Translations under genes and position numbers: made by a program
From: Pogostemon cablin
Taxonomy: Eukaryota; Streptophyta; Magnoliopsida; Lamiales; Lamiaceae
Assembly: GCA_023678885.1 (NCBI GenBank)
Contig: CM042972.1
Span: 11,614,501 to 11,678,500, forward strand
Direction: 5' to 3'
DNA: 64,000 nt
Part shown: in pieces, positions 51,065 through 62,235 of the stretch
Position numbering within the stretch: position 1 is the stretch's first letter
Layout: each line of letters opens with the position of its first letter
The notes under the pieces: model-generated
Seen by the model: the letters and a program-made list of their open reading frames with translations, nothing else
What the model was told of the DNA's origin: nothing
The model's database searches: none

Positions 51065-51338
51065 CCAAATCATCTACCCTTGTGTATAACTAAATGGGAA
51101 TTCATCATTGCACTTTTCCCCGGACACCTGCAAAACGAAAGATACAAAGTCAAATGCAAGATCCAGAAATTTGACACAAAGTCAAGGTATCACAAAAGAT
51201 ACACAAATCTAAGCCGAAGCAAAGATCACAGACACACAGTCACAAAATGTTTAAAATATCCCAAGGACAAAATAAACGGAGCACACAAGCTCAAGAGTGA
51301 ACACAACATCCACGGAAAAGAACTGCATACAACATGCT

Positions 51339-52856
51339 TCATTCAAGAGAGTCGAAATTTAAAGTCCTCATGCAGGACCTAAATTTTTCAACAGATAAGC
51401 ATTTAGTACCCATATCAGCAGGATTAAACTCAGATGCAATCTTTTCCAGGTTAACAATACTTTTTTCCACAATATCATGAATGAAATGATACCTAACATC
51501 TATATGCTTGGTTCTATCATGGAAAACAGGATTTTTACACAATTGAATCGCAGACATACTATCAGAAAATACAGTGGAACATTTGTCAAGAAAACATATT
51601 TCATTCAAAAGACCTTGCAGCCAAATAGCTTCCTTTAAAGCATCAGTAATAGCCATGTATTCAAATTCAGTTGTAGATAAAACAACCACATGCTGTAACT
51701 GAGACTTCCAACTTATGCAAGAGCCACACAAAGTAAACACATAAGAAGTTGTAGACTTCCTATTATCCCTATCATTTGCATAATTGGAATCAACATAGCC
51801 AACAAGGCTCACACCATTTGCAGATTTGGAAAAGCGCAAACTTACCTCCATGGAGCCCTTGAGGTATCTCAAGAGCCATTTCAAAGTCTCCCAACGAGGT
51901 GCACATGGATTAGCCATATACCTACTCAAGCAACTAACAGAATATGCAATATCTGGTCTAGTGCTAACCATAAGATACATAACAGACCCAATGACATTGG
52001 AATAAGGAACCTTTTCCATTTCAGCAATTTCAGAATCAGTCTTTGGAGACTGATCCTTACTTAACACAAAGTGAGCAGCAAGAGGCACATTCACAGTTTT
52101 AGCAGACATCATAGAGAATTTACTCAAAATCTTTTTAACATATAAAATCTGATTAAGCAAGAGAACATTGTTCTTCCTATCTCTATCAATGTTCATACCA
52201 AGAATCCTTTTAGCATCTCCAAAATCTTTCATATCAAAATTATAACATAGACTCTTTTGAACAAGCTCAACATATTTAAGATCAGGGCTAACAATTAGCA
52301 TATCATCCACATATATGAGCAGAAAAACAGGAACAGAAATATCAATCTTGAAGTAAAGACAATTATTATGCAAGCTTCTCTTAAACTTCAACGATGTCAT
52401 GCATTGATCAAACTTCTTATTCCACTGTCTAGGAGATTGTTTCAAGCCATACAAGGATTTCTTCAAAAGACATACATGATCAGGATTTTTGGGGTTCACA
52501 AAACCCTCAGGTTGTTTCATGAAAATCTTTATGTCTAAATCACCATTAAGAAAAGCCGTTTTGACATGCATTTGCTTCAATTCCCAATCAAAATGAGCAA
52601 CTAATGCAAGCATTATACGAATAGTGGTGAATTTAACAATAGGAACAAATATTTTATTATAATCAACCCCTTCCTTTTGAGTAAAACTTTTTGCTACCAA
52701 TCTAGCTTTAAATCTAACATTTTCAGGCTCATGTTTCACTTTGAAAAGCCACTTGCAATCAACAACAGAGCAATGAGCAGGTTTTGGAACCAGAGTCCAA
52801 GTATGATTAACATGCAACGATTTCATTTCATCTTTCATAGCATTTAACCATTTCAT
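51339..52856 (-). pseudogene. Element C reverse transcriptase-RNase H, copy 2
   Basis: 505 codons, identical to copy 1 except Ala for Val in the RPDIAYSVS block. It has YVDD and the same His in place of the first catalytic Asp. Copia elements usually have Ala at the variable site (RPDIAY), so copy 1 carries the derived base. Confidence 0.92.
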
Positions 52857-52870
52857 AGAGTTGTCAGATT

Positions 52871-54455
52871 TTAAAGCCTCTTAATAGGTCTTAGGTTCAT
52901 TATCAACACTTTCAAACGCATTACAAGTATGAGTATTAATATGAAAATCATCATACCTAGCAGGTGTCCTTCTAGGTCTATCCCTAGGCAACACATAGTC
53001 ATCATCTTCAGGAATATCATGCACATTTTCATCATTGATAGCAGGTTCATTGGCAACAAGTTCTTGATCAACAACGGTGTCAGGCAAGTTTTCAACATCA
53101 GATAACAAAGGAGAAACTCCACCTCACTCGAAGAAGTGGTAGGATCATGTAAAGGCACAACATCAGGCATAAGAGCAGATAAGCAAGGAAATTCATATTC
53201 ATTGAAGATCACATCCCTACTAATCACGATTTTAAAACCCGATTCAGAAAAATCTCACAGCCTATAACCTTTAACAACCTCAGGATAACCAAGAAAAACA
53301 CATTTTCTACTCCTAGAATCCAATTTGTCATGTTTCTGACGCACAAACGCAGCACAGGCAAATACACGTAGCACAGAATAATCAATACTTTTACCAAAAA
53401 ACACATAGTCAGGGCACTTACCCTTTAAAGTCACAGAGGGGGATTTGTTTATTAAAAATACTGCGGTAATAAGTGCCTCACCCCAAAACTTTTTAGAAAG
53501 TCCAGAAGACACCAACATGCTCCTCACCCTTTCTAACAAAGTCCTATTCATCCTCTCAGCAACCCCATTCTGTTGGGGAGAGTAAGGAGCAGACTTATGT
53601 CTCACAATTCCAGATTTGACATATAAATCATCCATGGCATTATTGCAAAATTCCAATCCATTATCAGTTCTAAGATACTTAATCTTTTTACCCATTTGAT
53701 TTTCAATCAAAGTTTTCCAATTTTTGAACTTTTCAAAAACATCAGATTTGTTTTTAAGCAAAATCACCCACACTTTTCTTGAAAAATCATCAATAATGGT
53801 CAGAAAATACACATTGCCACCTTGAGTTGGCTCACTAGAAGGCCCCCACACATCAGCATGCAGGTACTCAAGTATATCACTACACGAAGAAGTCTTAGGG
53901 TATGGGGAAACAAGGAATTTCACCTTCGCAAGTTTGCCTTGCACACAAGAATCACAAAAAAGGAATGCATGTAAGCTTATCATTACCAAAAGAACCAGCT
54001 TTATGCAATATTTCAAGACCTTTTCCACTCATGTGACCTAACCTACCATGCCAAATATTTGTTTTATCTTCTTTAACATCGTTAGCAGACATAACAATAG
54101 ATTTAGCACAACAAACATACAGGTTATTCCTTTTTTCAGCATTAAAGATGGGCACAGAACCCTTTACAATATACATGCAACCCTTTCCCCACCTACCCTC
54201 AAGTCCATCATCTTCAAGTGCAGCACAGGAAATCAAGTTGTTACACAAATCAGGCACATGTCGCACGTTTTTCAAAGTGAACACAGAATCATCTTCAAAA
54301 CGCAAGCAAATGTCACCAACACCAAGCACATCACATCTTCTTTCATTAGCCATAGACACAAATCCATGAGAAACATTTTTATATGAAGAGAAAAGATGTT
54401 TAAAAGGTGTCATATGAAATGTGCAACCAGAGATGAATACACAGAATTCACACAA
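52871..54455 (-). pseudogene. Element C protease-integrase region, copy 2
   Basis: Same structure as copy 1 (54455-53952, 54028-53255, linker 53227-52881), plus a one-base deletion near 53115 that shifts the frame in the integrase tail. Copy 1 lacks the deletion, so it arose after the duplication. Confidence 0.9.
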
Positions 54456-55288
54456 TTATCAGAAATAGCAAATACATCACCATAATTCACAGATTCAGAG
54501 GCAACATTAGCATGATCATTAGAATTATTCCTCTTAGGATGAGGACACTTGTTTGCAAAATGTCCCCTTTCATGGCAATTAAAGCATTTCTTCTTTTTCT
54601 TGTCTCCATTCTGATTATTCTGGGATTTCACATCAGAATTTTTGTCCTTGTTCTTATTCTTGTTCTTGTTATGATTGTTAGGTTTCCCCTTAACATGCAT
54701 AACCTCCCCAGAATTCTTAACACCCCCATTTTATTTTAAATCATGCTCTTTGCTTTTTAAGGCATTCACCACAATATCAAGAGTAACGTCATCACGACCA
54801 TACTTTATAGCAGATTTGACATCATTGTAAGAATCAGGTATAGCATTTAAAAGCACAATAGGAGTGTATTCATCAATATGCTTGTCACCAGTTAGCTTAA
54901 TATCTTGAATCAACTTCGTGAACACATCCAAATTTTCTTCAACATCTTTGTTTAAATAAAGTTTAAAACGAAATAATTTTTCCAGAAGAAACATTTTACT
55001 AGGCAAAGATGTTTCAGTGTACAGCTTATCCAACGTTTCCCACAAAACTTTTGCGGACTCATGCACACCAACTTTTCTAAGCACAGGATCAAAAAGATTC
55101 AAGATAATCGCAGACAAAGCAAGCTCATTCATCTCAGTTTTTTGAGCAAGTGTATCATCCTTATCATACGAGTGATCTACAGCTTTGAATACCCTTTGTT
55201 GAATGAGTATGCACTTCATTTTCTGTTTCCAGATACTGAAGTCTCGCTTACCATCAAACGGTGCTTGTCCAAACGAAGACGAAGCCAT
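54410..55288 (-). pseudogene. Element C gag with zinc knuckle, copy 2
   Basis: Same as copy 1: gag 55288-54731, in-frame stop, zinc knuckle frame 54700-54410. Confidence 0.9.
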
Positions 55289-56606
55289 GGGTATTTAAAG
55301 TTTAGTAGAACACACTTTGAACGGAGAAAAATACAGAAATACAGAGCAACAATCTGTCACACGCCAGGTTGACACCACTCTAATCACACACAAAGCGAGA
55401 AATGGAGCAGTATAACACACAAGGACAGATTTTCAGCAGCGGAAATTGAAAGACTAAGATGACAGTTTCACAAAAAAAAAGAACAGTAATAAGACGGCCA
55501 GCCGCCTCAGGGCATCACACAAGAGCAAATAAGAGGGCCAGCCGCCTCAGGGCATCAGACAAGAAAAAATAAATAAGAAAGACTCAAGCTATTTCACCAG
55601 AACGGTGTCTCCGACGAGAACACCGTACCACCTCTACGAGCCACCAGCCCGTTACTTAATGGGGCGGATCCCTCGTAGTCTTGTTCACGTAGCAAACACG
55701 AACGGGGCAGCCTCCACTCCAAGTTTCAACCTACACACAAAGTGAGAAACTTTGGGGGATAGTGAAGGCCCAATCTGAAAATTTTCAAAAAAAAAATGAT
55801 CCGGAAAAATAACAAAACAAATCTGAAATATTTTCGGAACAACATAAAATGAGGAGGAGAGACACTTCCCTTCCACAAAATAGAGAGCCCAATCTGACAG
55901 GAACCCTAACGCCGGCGGTCAACTCCGGTGGTCAACGGCGGCGGTGGCCGGAGTTCAGCGGCGACGGCAGGAGGCTGACTGTCAGCAGTGGCGGCGCGGC
56001 TGCAGATCCGAATCCAGATGGTTGCTGGCGGTGTCCGGAAGCTCCAGCGGTGGACGGAGGCGGGTCAGTCACGACGGCGGCTGAACCCTAGCGGCGGCGG
56101 CGGTGCGCTCCAGCAGTTCACTAACAGATAGCGACGTGAGCGGCTCCGATCAACGACGAGGGCTGGCGGTCGGCGGCGGCATCGAACAACAGCAACCGTT
56201 TCCAACTGATGGCGACTATTCTGACCGCGACTGCACCTCGTCGCGTTTTCGGCGTACAGCAAGGAGGGCGGCGTTGACGAGCAGCAGGCTGGTGGCGGAA
56301 CAGCGGCGTCCTTCAGCGGCGAGCAGATTGACAGCCGGAAGCGGCGGTAGATCGCGACACCCTCCTTCAGATCGGCAACGGCGATCGAAGTGGCATTCCC
56401 TCGCGACGGCGGGGGGCTTCAGATCGCGATCCCTTCCTGCAGATCGATGATGCCCTCCTTTAGATCGGCGGCGCGGTGGCTCCGATCGGACAGATCGCGA
56501 CTCAGATAGCGATTCCGGTGAGAAAATCCGGCGGTGGTCGGACGGCGTCTGATCTCCCCCCGGCGGCTGACGGTCAGCAGCTTCGGGAGACGGACGGACG
56601 AAACCC
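55289..56606 (-). other. Element C leader, full length
   Basis: About 1.3 kb between primer-binding site and gag. The part 55910-56606 is rich in cggcgg and agatcg words. Positions 56395-56606 exist only here because the duplication ended at 56394. No domain is encoded. Confidence 0.75.
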
Positions 56607-56619
56607 GCTCTGATACCAC
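56607..56619 (-). other. Element C primer-binding site
   Basis: The minus strand reads GTGGTATCAGAGC directly inside the 5' LTR, complementary to initiator tRNA-Met. Confidence 0.93.
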
Positions 56620-56875
56620 TGTTAGGCGGATACGGTCATCATCGTCGTCCGTGTTCGTCGTCTACGTCAGAGAAGGTGGTCGAGGGAAGAACTCCACTGT
56701 GCTCAGATTCCCGTTGAATTCACACAAGAATTCAAGTCCACGTTCTACCCGTAAGGGTCACAAATGGGTGATTAAATGGGACCAAAAGTGTAAAACTATG
56801 GGCAAAGACACACTTGACTCAATACTTTGAAAGAAGAAGATCAGCATTTGGGCCAAATACTCAACGGGCCCAACA
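56620..56875 (-). repeat. Element C 5' LTR
   Basis: 256 bp, with minus-strand ends TGTTGGGCCC and CCTAACA. It is outside the duplicated segment, so it occurs once, although its element's body occurs twice. Confidence 0.95.
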
Positions 56876-56880
56876 TCCAA

Positions 56881-57090
56881 ATTGAAAATTATTGAATGCA
56901 ACGACTTTATAAAGTCTTTACATACATATGACGACATATGATGAAGAAAAGATCAAATATATGTGGGGGAAGGAAATGGACTGCAGTGGTTCCTCCTTCC
57001 TGTCCCAGCCCAGGTGGGGGAGAGAGAATATTTCCAAGAGAGAGATTGGGATACACACACGTGTGGAATATGCACGTGTTAAAAGTAGTA
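56881..57090 (-). promoter_or_regulatory. Presumed original promoter of the receptor kinase
   Basis: On the minus strand, two CACGTG G-boxes (57078-57073 and 57063-57058) are followed about 150 bp downstream by TATAAA (56911-56906). The TATA box lies about 26 bp before the TCCAA target site where element C inserted. Removing the element would leave roughly 150 nt between target site and exon 1 ATG, a normal 5' UTR. The motifs are seen; their function is inferred. Confidence 0.5.
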
Positions 57091-57385
57091 CTCTCTTCAT
57101 GCCACATATTTTTATTCATTTTTTTATTTTGAGGTGTTCTAAATATTTTTACTCATTCTATAAATGGTAAAAATATACTCTACATCTTATCTATTTTTTA
57201 CACTTTATTCATCAATTCCAACAACTTTATTTATTCTTTTACACTTTATTTATCATTCCCAATAACTTTATTTACTTTTTCTTTCAAAATTACCACTTTA
57301 TCCCTATTTTTTCTTACATTAAAAAATAATACTTCTTAATTTTCGTGCCCGTATAAATTGGTAAAAATATTCAGGAAGGATGGAG
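57091..57385. mobile_element. Stowaway-type MITE
   Basis: About 295 bp between TA dinucleotides (57089-57090 and 57386-57387). The ends are worn (CTCTCTTCATGCC and AGGAAGGATGGAG). The interior resembles the MITE at 8176-8459 in opposite orientation. It lies just upstream of the presumed promoter. Confidence 0.75.
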
Positions 57386-57584
57386 TATTAAATTGGGAAG
57401 CTTTTACTTTTATGAATATGAATAAAAGAGAATTACATTTATCAGGTTGTCATGATCTTTTGAGCTCCCATGAAAAGAATGGGAAGTTTTGGATTGTTTT
57501 TACGGCTTCTTAATATATATTTTAGGACAATTCTTAGTTGACTTGGCTGATACATGACCCAAATCAACATAAGTGGCAGGTAGA

Positions 57585-58495
57585 GCCGGCAAAAATAGCC
57601 CGACCCAATGGGTTGACCCGTTGCCCGCCATAAGTAGGCTAGGCTGGGCTACTAAAATATAGTCCCGAAAAGAACCGAGCCGTTTTGGCCCGGCACATCA
57701 AGCCCGATGGGCCAAATGGCCCAGCCCGCTATAGGCCCGCTTTTTTGAGTTTTTTGGCCCGGTCATTTTATTTATATTTTATTTAATATTTAATCATTTG
57801 ATTTATAAATTATATTTAAATAACTTAAATTTAAATATATAAAAATAGTCATAAAATAACTTTCTAAAATGGTTATAATCTTCAAATAATATATGAATTT
57901 TCTATTTAATTGATATTTTGATTACTCTAAGATAGAAATAAGATTTAGGAGAAAGAAAAAATAATAATTACTCTATAGAATGAAAAAATAATAATTGTGT
58001 ATGAGATTTAATGTTGTTAAAATTTGTTAAAGTTGGATTTAAATTACATTATATTATAATAATGAAATAAGTTGGTTGCTAATAATATAATTTAATCACA
58101 TATTAATCGTAATTACAAATGTTAAATAGCTCTAATCAATTATTTAACCATACTTAATAAGCAATCGACCCATAATAATAAATTCTAATTTATTTAATTT
58201 AAAAATAATAATAATAATTAATTTGAATAGATTATTTACCATTTATATTTAATTATAAATTTGAGGATAATATTCAATATTTACTTATATAATTATTATT
58301 ACACGTATTAAAATAAATAAAATTTAATTTTTTTAATTAAAATTTTAAAAAATAAATTAATATTAATGGACCAAAATGCCCTGGTGGCCCAGTATGGGCT
58401 AGGCTGGGCCACGAAAAATGAGGTTCGCCAAAAATTGGGCCCGGCCCGGTAGGCCAGTATCGGACCGGCCCAGCCCGGCCTTTTTGCCAGTAGCT
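57585..58495. mobile_element. Non-autonomous hAT-like TIR element
   Basis: GC-rich ends surround an AT-rich core. The left end reads GCCGGCAAAAATAGCCCGAC, and the right end read in reverse starts CTACTGGCAAAAAGGCCGGG, so the termini are inverted repeats with GGCAAAAA in common. Subterminal zones repeat gggctaggctgggc and ggcccggc. No transposase is present. I could not fix a convincing 8-bp target duplication, so the superfamily is tentative. Confidence 0.6.
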
Positions 58496-59124
58496 GGTTA
58501 AAGGAGATTAATGGGGTACACCATTCATTTATGTTATGTATATTATCTTAATTTTTATTCTTTTACTTTATTATTAATTACATCCATGTGTGTTGTGTAT
58601 TTTTTTTTATTAATAAAAAAATGTGTACTTTATTTTTATTTTAGTGTAAATTTTATGTTATTTTATTATTATTTTTATTTTTATTTGATAGAGTTATAGG
58701 TGTTACAAAATTTATATAATTAAAATATTATATTCGATTTAAAATATATTCATAATAAAAAATATATAATTATGAAGATAATTCTCTTTAAGTTCTAAAT
58801 TTCTTTTCAATTTTAATTTCTATTTTCATTCGATAAATTTTAATATTAAATATTCAATAATTAATTTTAAAAAAAGTTGTCTTTAATTAAACTAAATTTA
58901 TTTAATATTTAACATTAAAATTTTATACGATAATTATTAAGTTGCAATTTAGAGTATTAATAAAAATAATTATCCTCGCCATTAAAAGAAAAACTAATAA
59001 TTAATACTATTTAAGATATTTAGTTTATTAAATTATATTATAATATTATATATATATATATATATATTTACAGTATATGTTACTCAAAATCAATACATAA
59101 TATATAATGGTGAATTAGGATATA

Positions 59125-59159
<35 letters not shown>

Positions 59160-59557
59160 CTTATATAAATAAATTTTCTTTTGTTCGATAAATGTTTTAT
59201 TATTATCAGAGATGTGTAGTAATCGAAATCGAAATCGAAAAAATTGACCGAATCGAACTGACATTTTAATTCGGTTGCCATACATTCGGTTCAGTTTAGG
59301 TTTTTATTTTTCAAAATTTTGATAAATTGATTCGGTTTCGGTTTTGATAATAAAATAATTGATTGATTTAATTGAAATCGAATTAATTTTTTTAAAAAAT
59401 GTAATTTTTAATGAGATAAACATAGTAATAAATGTAACGATAAATAAATATTTTATATGTTTTATATAAGGCTAAAACTTGTATGTCCTTGGGACCGTGT
59501 TCCAAATCCCGCATTTTTTTGGAAGTTATACATTTCAATATTAAATGTTATTATCCT
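58496..59557. other. AT-rich interval with microsatellites
   Basis: No gene. It contains a short AT run (59048-59068), a TAA repeat (59126-59159), and a block at 59215-59400 with repeated aatcgaaat and ttcggtt words that resembles the ends of another worn TIR transposon. Confidence 0.55.
59126..59159. repeat. (TAA)n microsatellite
   Basis: About eleven uninterrupted TAA units. Confidence 0.95.
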
Positions 59558-59668
59558 AAGAAAATTGCAATACCAGTCTCACCCGTCACAGTCCCGTTTG
59601 GCTTTGGTCCCAATAGTCTTGACTTCGATCCCAAACGTTTTTTTTCCAGCAATAATGGTCCCCTACAA
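59558..59668. repeat. Pack-MULE left terminal inverted repeat
   Basis: About 110 bp, strongly similar to the reverse complement of 61365-61475, sharing CACCCGTCACAGTCCCGTTT, GGTCCCAATAGTCTTG and CAGCAATAATGGTCCC. Weaker similarity continues inward. Confidence 0.88.
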
Positions 59669-59845
59669 TATTTTTTTTGCAATTTCCACCCCAAGCCGTC
59701 TAAATCTAACGGAAGGCCCCTTACGTGCATACCACGCGCCGTTAAGTTATGAAAATTAGGATTTCTCTCTCAAATTCAAACCAAATTTTCCCCAAGCTGA
59801 AACCCTAAAATTTTTCCCCAAATTGCGTCTCCTTCCCAAATCCCT

Positions 59846-60271
59846 TCCCTCCCGTCGAACCTCCTTAGAAAACCTCTCCTCAGCCACCTTGCCGCCGCCA
59901 CCGCCCCCCGTCATGATCTCAAAGCTCGCTGCAAATGCCTCAACCTCCCTCCTGGCCCACTCGCTCTCCCCATATTCGACAGTTGGCTCCAAATCGACAA
60001 CGATTTGAACCACCACCACTTCACCGACTACGCCAAGAAATTCGACCATGTATTCATCCTCCGTATGGGCCAACGCCGCATCGCTGACGTGCTGTCGGTG
60101 GAGCTGGTCAAGCAAGTCCTCCTCACCAATGGTAAGGAGTTCGGCTCCCGCTCAAGAAATGTCGTCTTCGACATCTTCACCGAAAAAGGCCAGGACTTCT
60201 TCTTCTCCGACTATGACGATCACTGGAGGAAGGTCCGGTGCGTGGTCACAGTGTCGTTCTTCACCAACAAG
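59846..60271 (+). pseudogene. Cinnamate 4-hydroxylase (CYP73A) 5' fragment captured by the Pack-MULE
   Basis: One plus-strand frame reads a worn N-terminal anchor (LLRKPLLSHLAAAT), then LNLPPGPLALPIF, DLNHHHFTDYAKKF, LRMGQRR, EFGSRSRNVVFDIFTEKGQD, HWRKVR and SFFTNK. This is the start of CYP73A, the P450 that converts cinnamate to p-coumarate in phenylpropanoid metabolism. It covers roughly the first 130 residues of about 505. The haem-binding Cys region is absent, and the usual start Met is not present. After FFTNK the sequence becomes GTAAGA and homology stops. Confidence 0.9.
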
Positions 60272-60312
60272 TAAGAATCTGCCTTCAGTTTTTAGTTCAA
60301 GGGAGTGAATAG

Positions 60313-60507
60313 CAAGGTGAGGTGGAGCAGAGAGCATTTACGGCTGCGTTAGCAAATTCTAAGGAGGCTACACTGCTCGAGTTTTACTCACCCAAGTGTA
60401 GGCTCTGCAATTCTCTGCTTCCTTTTGTGATGCACATGGAGAAGAACAACTCTGATTGGCTCAACATTGTCATGGCTAATGCAGAAAATGATGCTCGGTT
60501 GCTTGAG
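60313..60507 (+). pseudogene. Thioredoxin-like domain exon captured by the Pack-MULE
   Basis: The open stretch reads QRAFTAALANSKEATLLEFY, then SPKCRLCNSLLPFV and DWLNIVMANAENDARLLE, followed by a GTAGTA donor-like site. The CxxC (CRLC) after a beta strand and before a helix is the thioredoxin-fold active-site arrangement. It resembles the thioredoxin-like domains of plant plastid proteins, but I cannot name the parent gene. It is one exon without the rest of the fold. Confidence 0.7.
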
Positions 60508-61364
60508 GTAGTAATCTCTTTTTCTTTTTAGTATTTATTTTACATGCAATAATTGTTGAATAAAGCTGTGCTTTATGCCGTAATTGTGATGATTTAGGGT
60601 TGTATTTTAGTGTCTACTGAGCAATGTGTAGATTAATATGTGAAGATTATTGAAAATGTGATGCATCAGATAAAAAATTCAAAAAATTCTCCATTGGTTA
60701 TGTGATAATTTTATTTTGTAAATAAAATGAATTCAGGATTGTTGATGCATTTGCAATTGATTATGCTATAACTGCTTCATAGATGAACTAAGAGCAATAT
60801 GATTTAATGTTCAAGTAAGTAAATTTTATAGTAAGATTGTGTTTGCTATAAATTTGCATGTCTTTGAAAATGTGGTTTTGTAATCCTTGAGATCCAGATG
60901 GGGAAGAGGATGACAGAGTAGGATGAGTTGGTTGGGGGTGTAAACAAGGTTGGAAATGGAGGAGTAGTTTTGGAATTTTGATGAAAAGCATTTGAGAAAA
61001 TTTTAGTGATCATTGTCTGCAAAAGCTGCAGATAAGCATGAAAATGTGATGAGAAGTATGAATGGAAGTGCAGATATGATTGTTGTCTTCATAATTTACA
61101 GATGATGATTAGATGATTAATTTATTTTTGTGTGTGAGATTATGTGGTGCTATTTATAAGTGTATATAAAAGTGTTTTTAGGTTTGTAAAACTATAATAA
61201 CATTATTAAACAAAGAAAATTCCAACGGGTTTCGTATTAAATGAAAATAATATTTATTCAAAGTTTGTACAGGTGCTTTGGGACCAAGATTGCAAGAATC
61301 TTGCAATTTTGGTCCAAGTATTTGAGGATTAGTCTAGTGGGACCAAAATTGCTAACGAAAAACT
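60508..61364. other. Pack-MULE interior without a recognised gene
   Basis: AT-rich, intron-like sequence following the thioredoxin-like exon. The stretch 60840-61030 is more G-rich and may be a third captured piece, but I cannot identify it. Confidence 0.4.
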
Positions 61365-61475
61365 TAACGGTGGGACCATTATTGCTGAAAAAAAGCGTTT
61401 GGGACCGAAACCAAGACTATTGGGACCAAACCCAAACGGGACTGTGACGGGTGGGACTACTTTTGCAATTTTCTC
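61365..61475. repeat. Pack-MULE right terminal inverted repeat
   Basis: Inverted partner of 59558-59668. Inside it, further gggaccaaa-like words continue to about 61275. Confidence 0.88.
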
Positions 61476-61785
61476 TTATTATCCTTTAGTAAGAACGAGT
61501 ACCCTTTTTTTTGGAAAAAAAAATTGGTAATTAAATATTTATACTATGTATATTTCAATAGATCTTTTTAATGGAAAAAATTATATTCTTATTAATTAAA
61601 ATGTATATTTTTTATAACAAAATATTATATCTTACACACTTTGTGCTCCTCATGACACAAGAGATCAACTCTTTATATATATAATTTAAAAAGGAAATAG
61701 ATTTAATAGATAATATTGAATTTAAATGGGTTAAAATTTGAATAGAAATAGTATATAAATTTTATGACCTATCGTTTAGTTAGAA

Positions 61786-61896
61786 AATGGAAGATATGAT
61801 ATTTTTTTTGAAAGCAATGAAGATATGATATTTTGAAATAAATGGAAGATATGATATTTTTTTTTGAAAGCAATGGAGATATGATATTTTGAAATA
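61786..61896. repeat. 55-bp tandem duplication
   Basis: Two adjacent copies, each starting aatggaagatatgatattt and containing gaaagcaatg, with a T-run of slightly different length. Confidence 0.9.
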
Positions 61897-61929
61897 ATTA
61901 AATAAATGAAATAAATAAGAAATTAGTAC

Positions 61930-62148
61930 GTATTTTTTTAAGGAGAATTTTGTAGACGGTATATAATTCTTTTATATTAATAAAGATATTACACATATAT
62001 ATATAAATCGCTTACATTATTGTACTATGGAATGAGTTATTATTTAGTACAATTGAAGATTACTCTTCTTTATATGTATTTTTTTTTGTAAGGAGAAATT
62101 TGTAGACGGTATATAAATAGAAAAAATAATTCTTTTATATTAATAAAG

Positions 62149-62235
<87 letters not shown>

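Larger units (their letters stand above)
35889..56394 (+). repeat. 20.5 kb tandem duplication, copy 2
   Basis: Second copy. At the junction (35887-35888) the sequence passes from element C leader (gatcgaagtg) into kinase exon 2 (tacacaactc) through a shared GC, so 2 bp of microhomology mark the join. At 56394 copy 2 continues into the rest of the element C leader, primer-binding site and LTR, which copy 1 lacks. Relative to copy 1 it has lost a 10-bp repeat near 39043 and one base near 38850, 42247 and 53115. Confidence 0.97.
50794..56875 (-). mobile_element. Ty1-copia element C, copy 2, structurally complete
   Basis: 6082 bp with both LTRs (56875-56620 and 51049-50794), primer-binding site 56619-56607, leader, gag, pol, polypurine tract, and a perfect 5-bp target-site duplication TCCAA (50789-50793 and 56876-56880). 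By hand the two LTRs differ at about 19 of 256 positions, many of them C/T or G/A. Stops, frameshifts and the altered reverse transcriptase active site make it non-autonomous. It is inserted in sense orientation just upstream of kinase exon 1. Confidence 0.95.
59558..61475. mobile_element. Pack-MULE (Mutator-like element carrying host gene fragments)
   Basis: 1918 bp bounded by long terminal inverted repeats and a 10-bp direct repeat TTATTATCCT (59548-59557 and 61476-61485), the size expected for Mutator-like insertions. The outermost bases are AAGAAAATTGC on the left and, in reverse complement, GAGAAAATTGC on the right. Inside are fragments of two unrelated genes (a P450 and a thioredoxin-like protein) and no transposase, which is the definition of a Pack-MULE. 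Confidence 0.88.
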
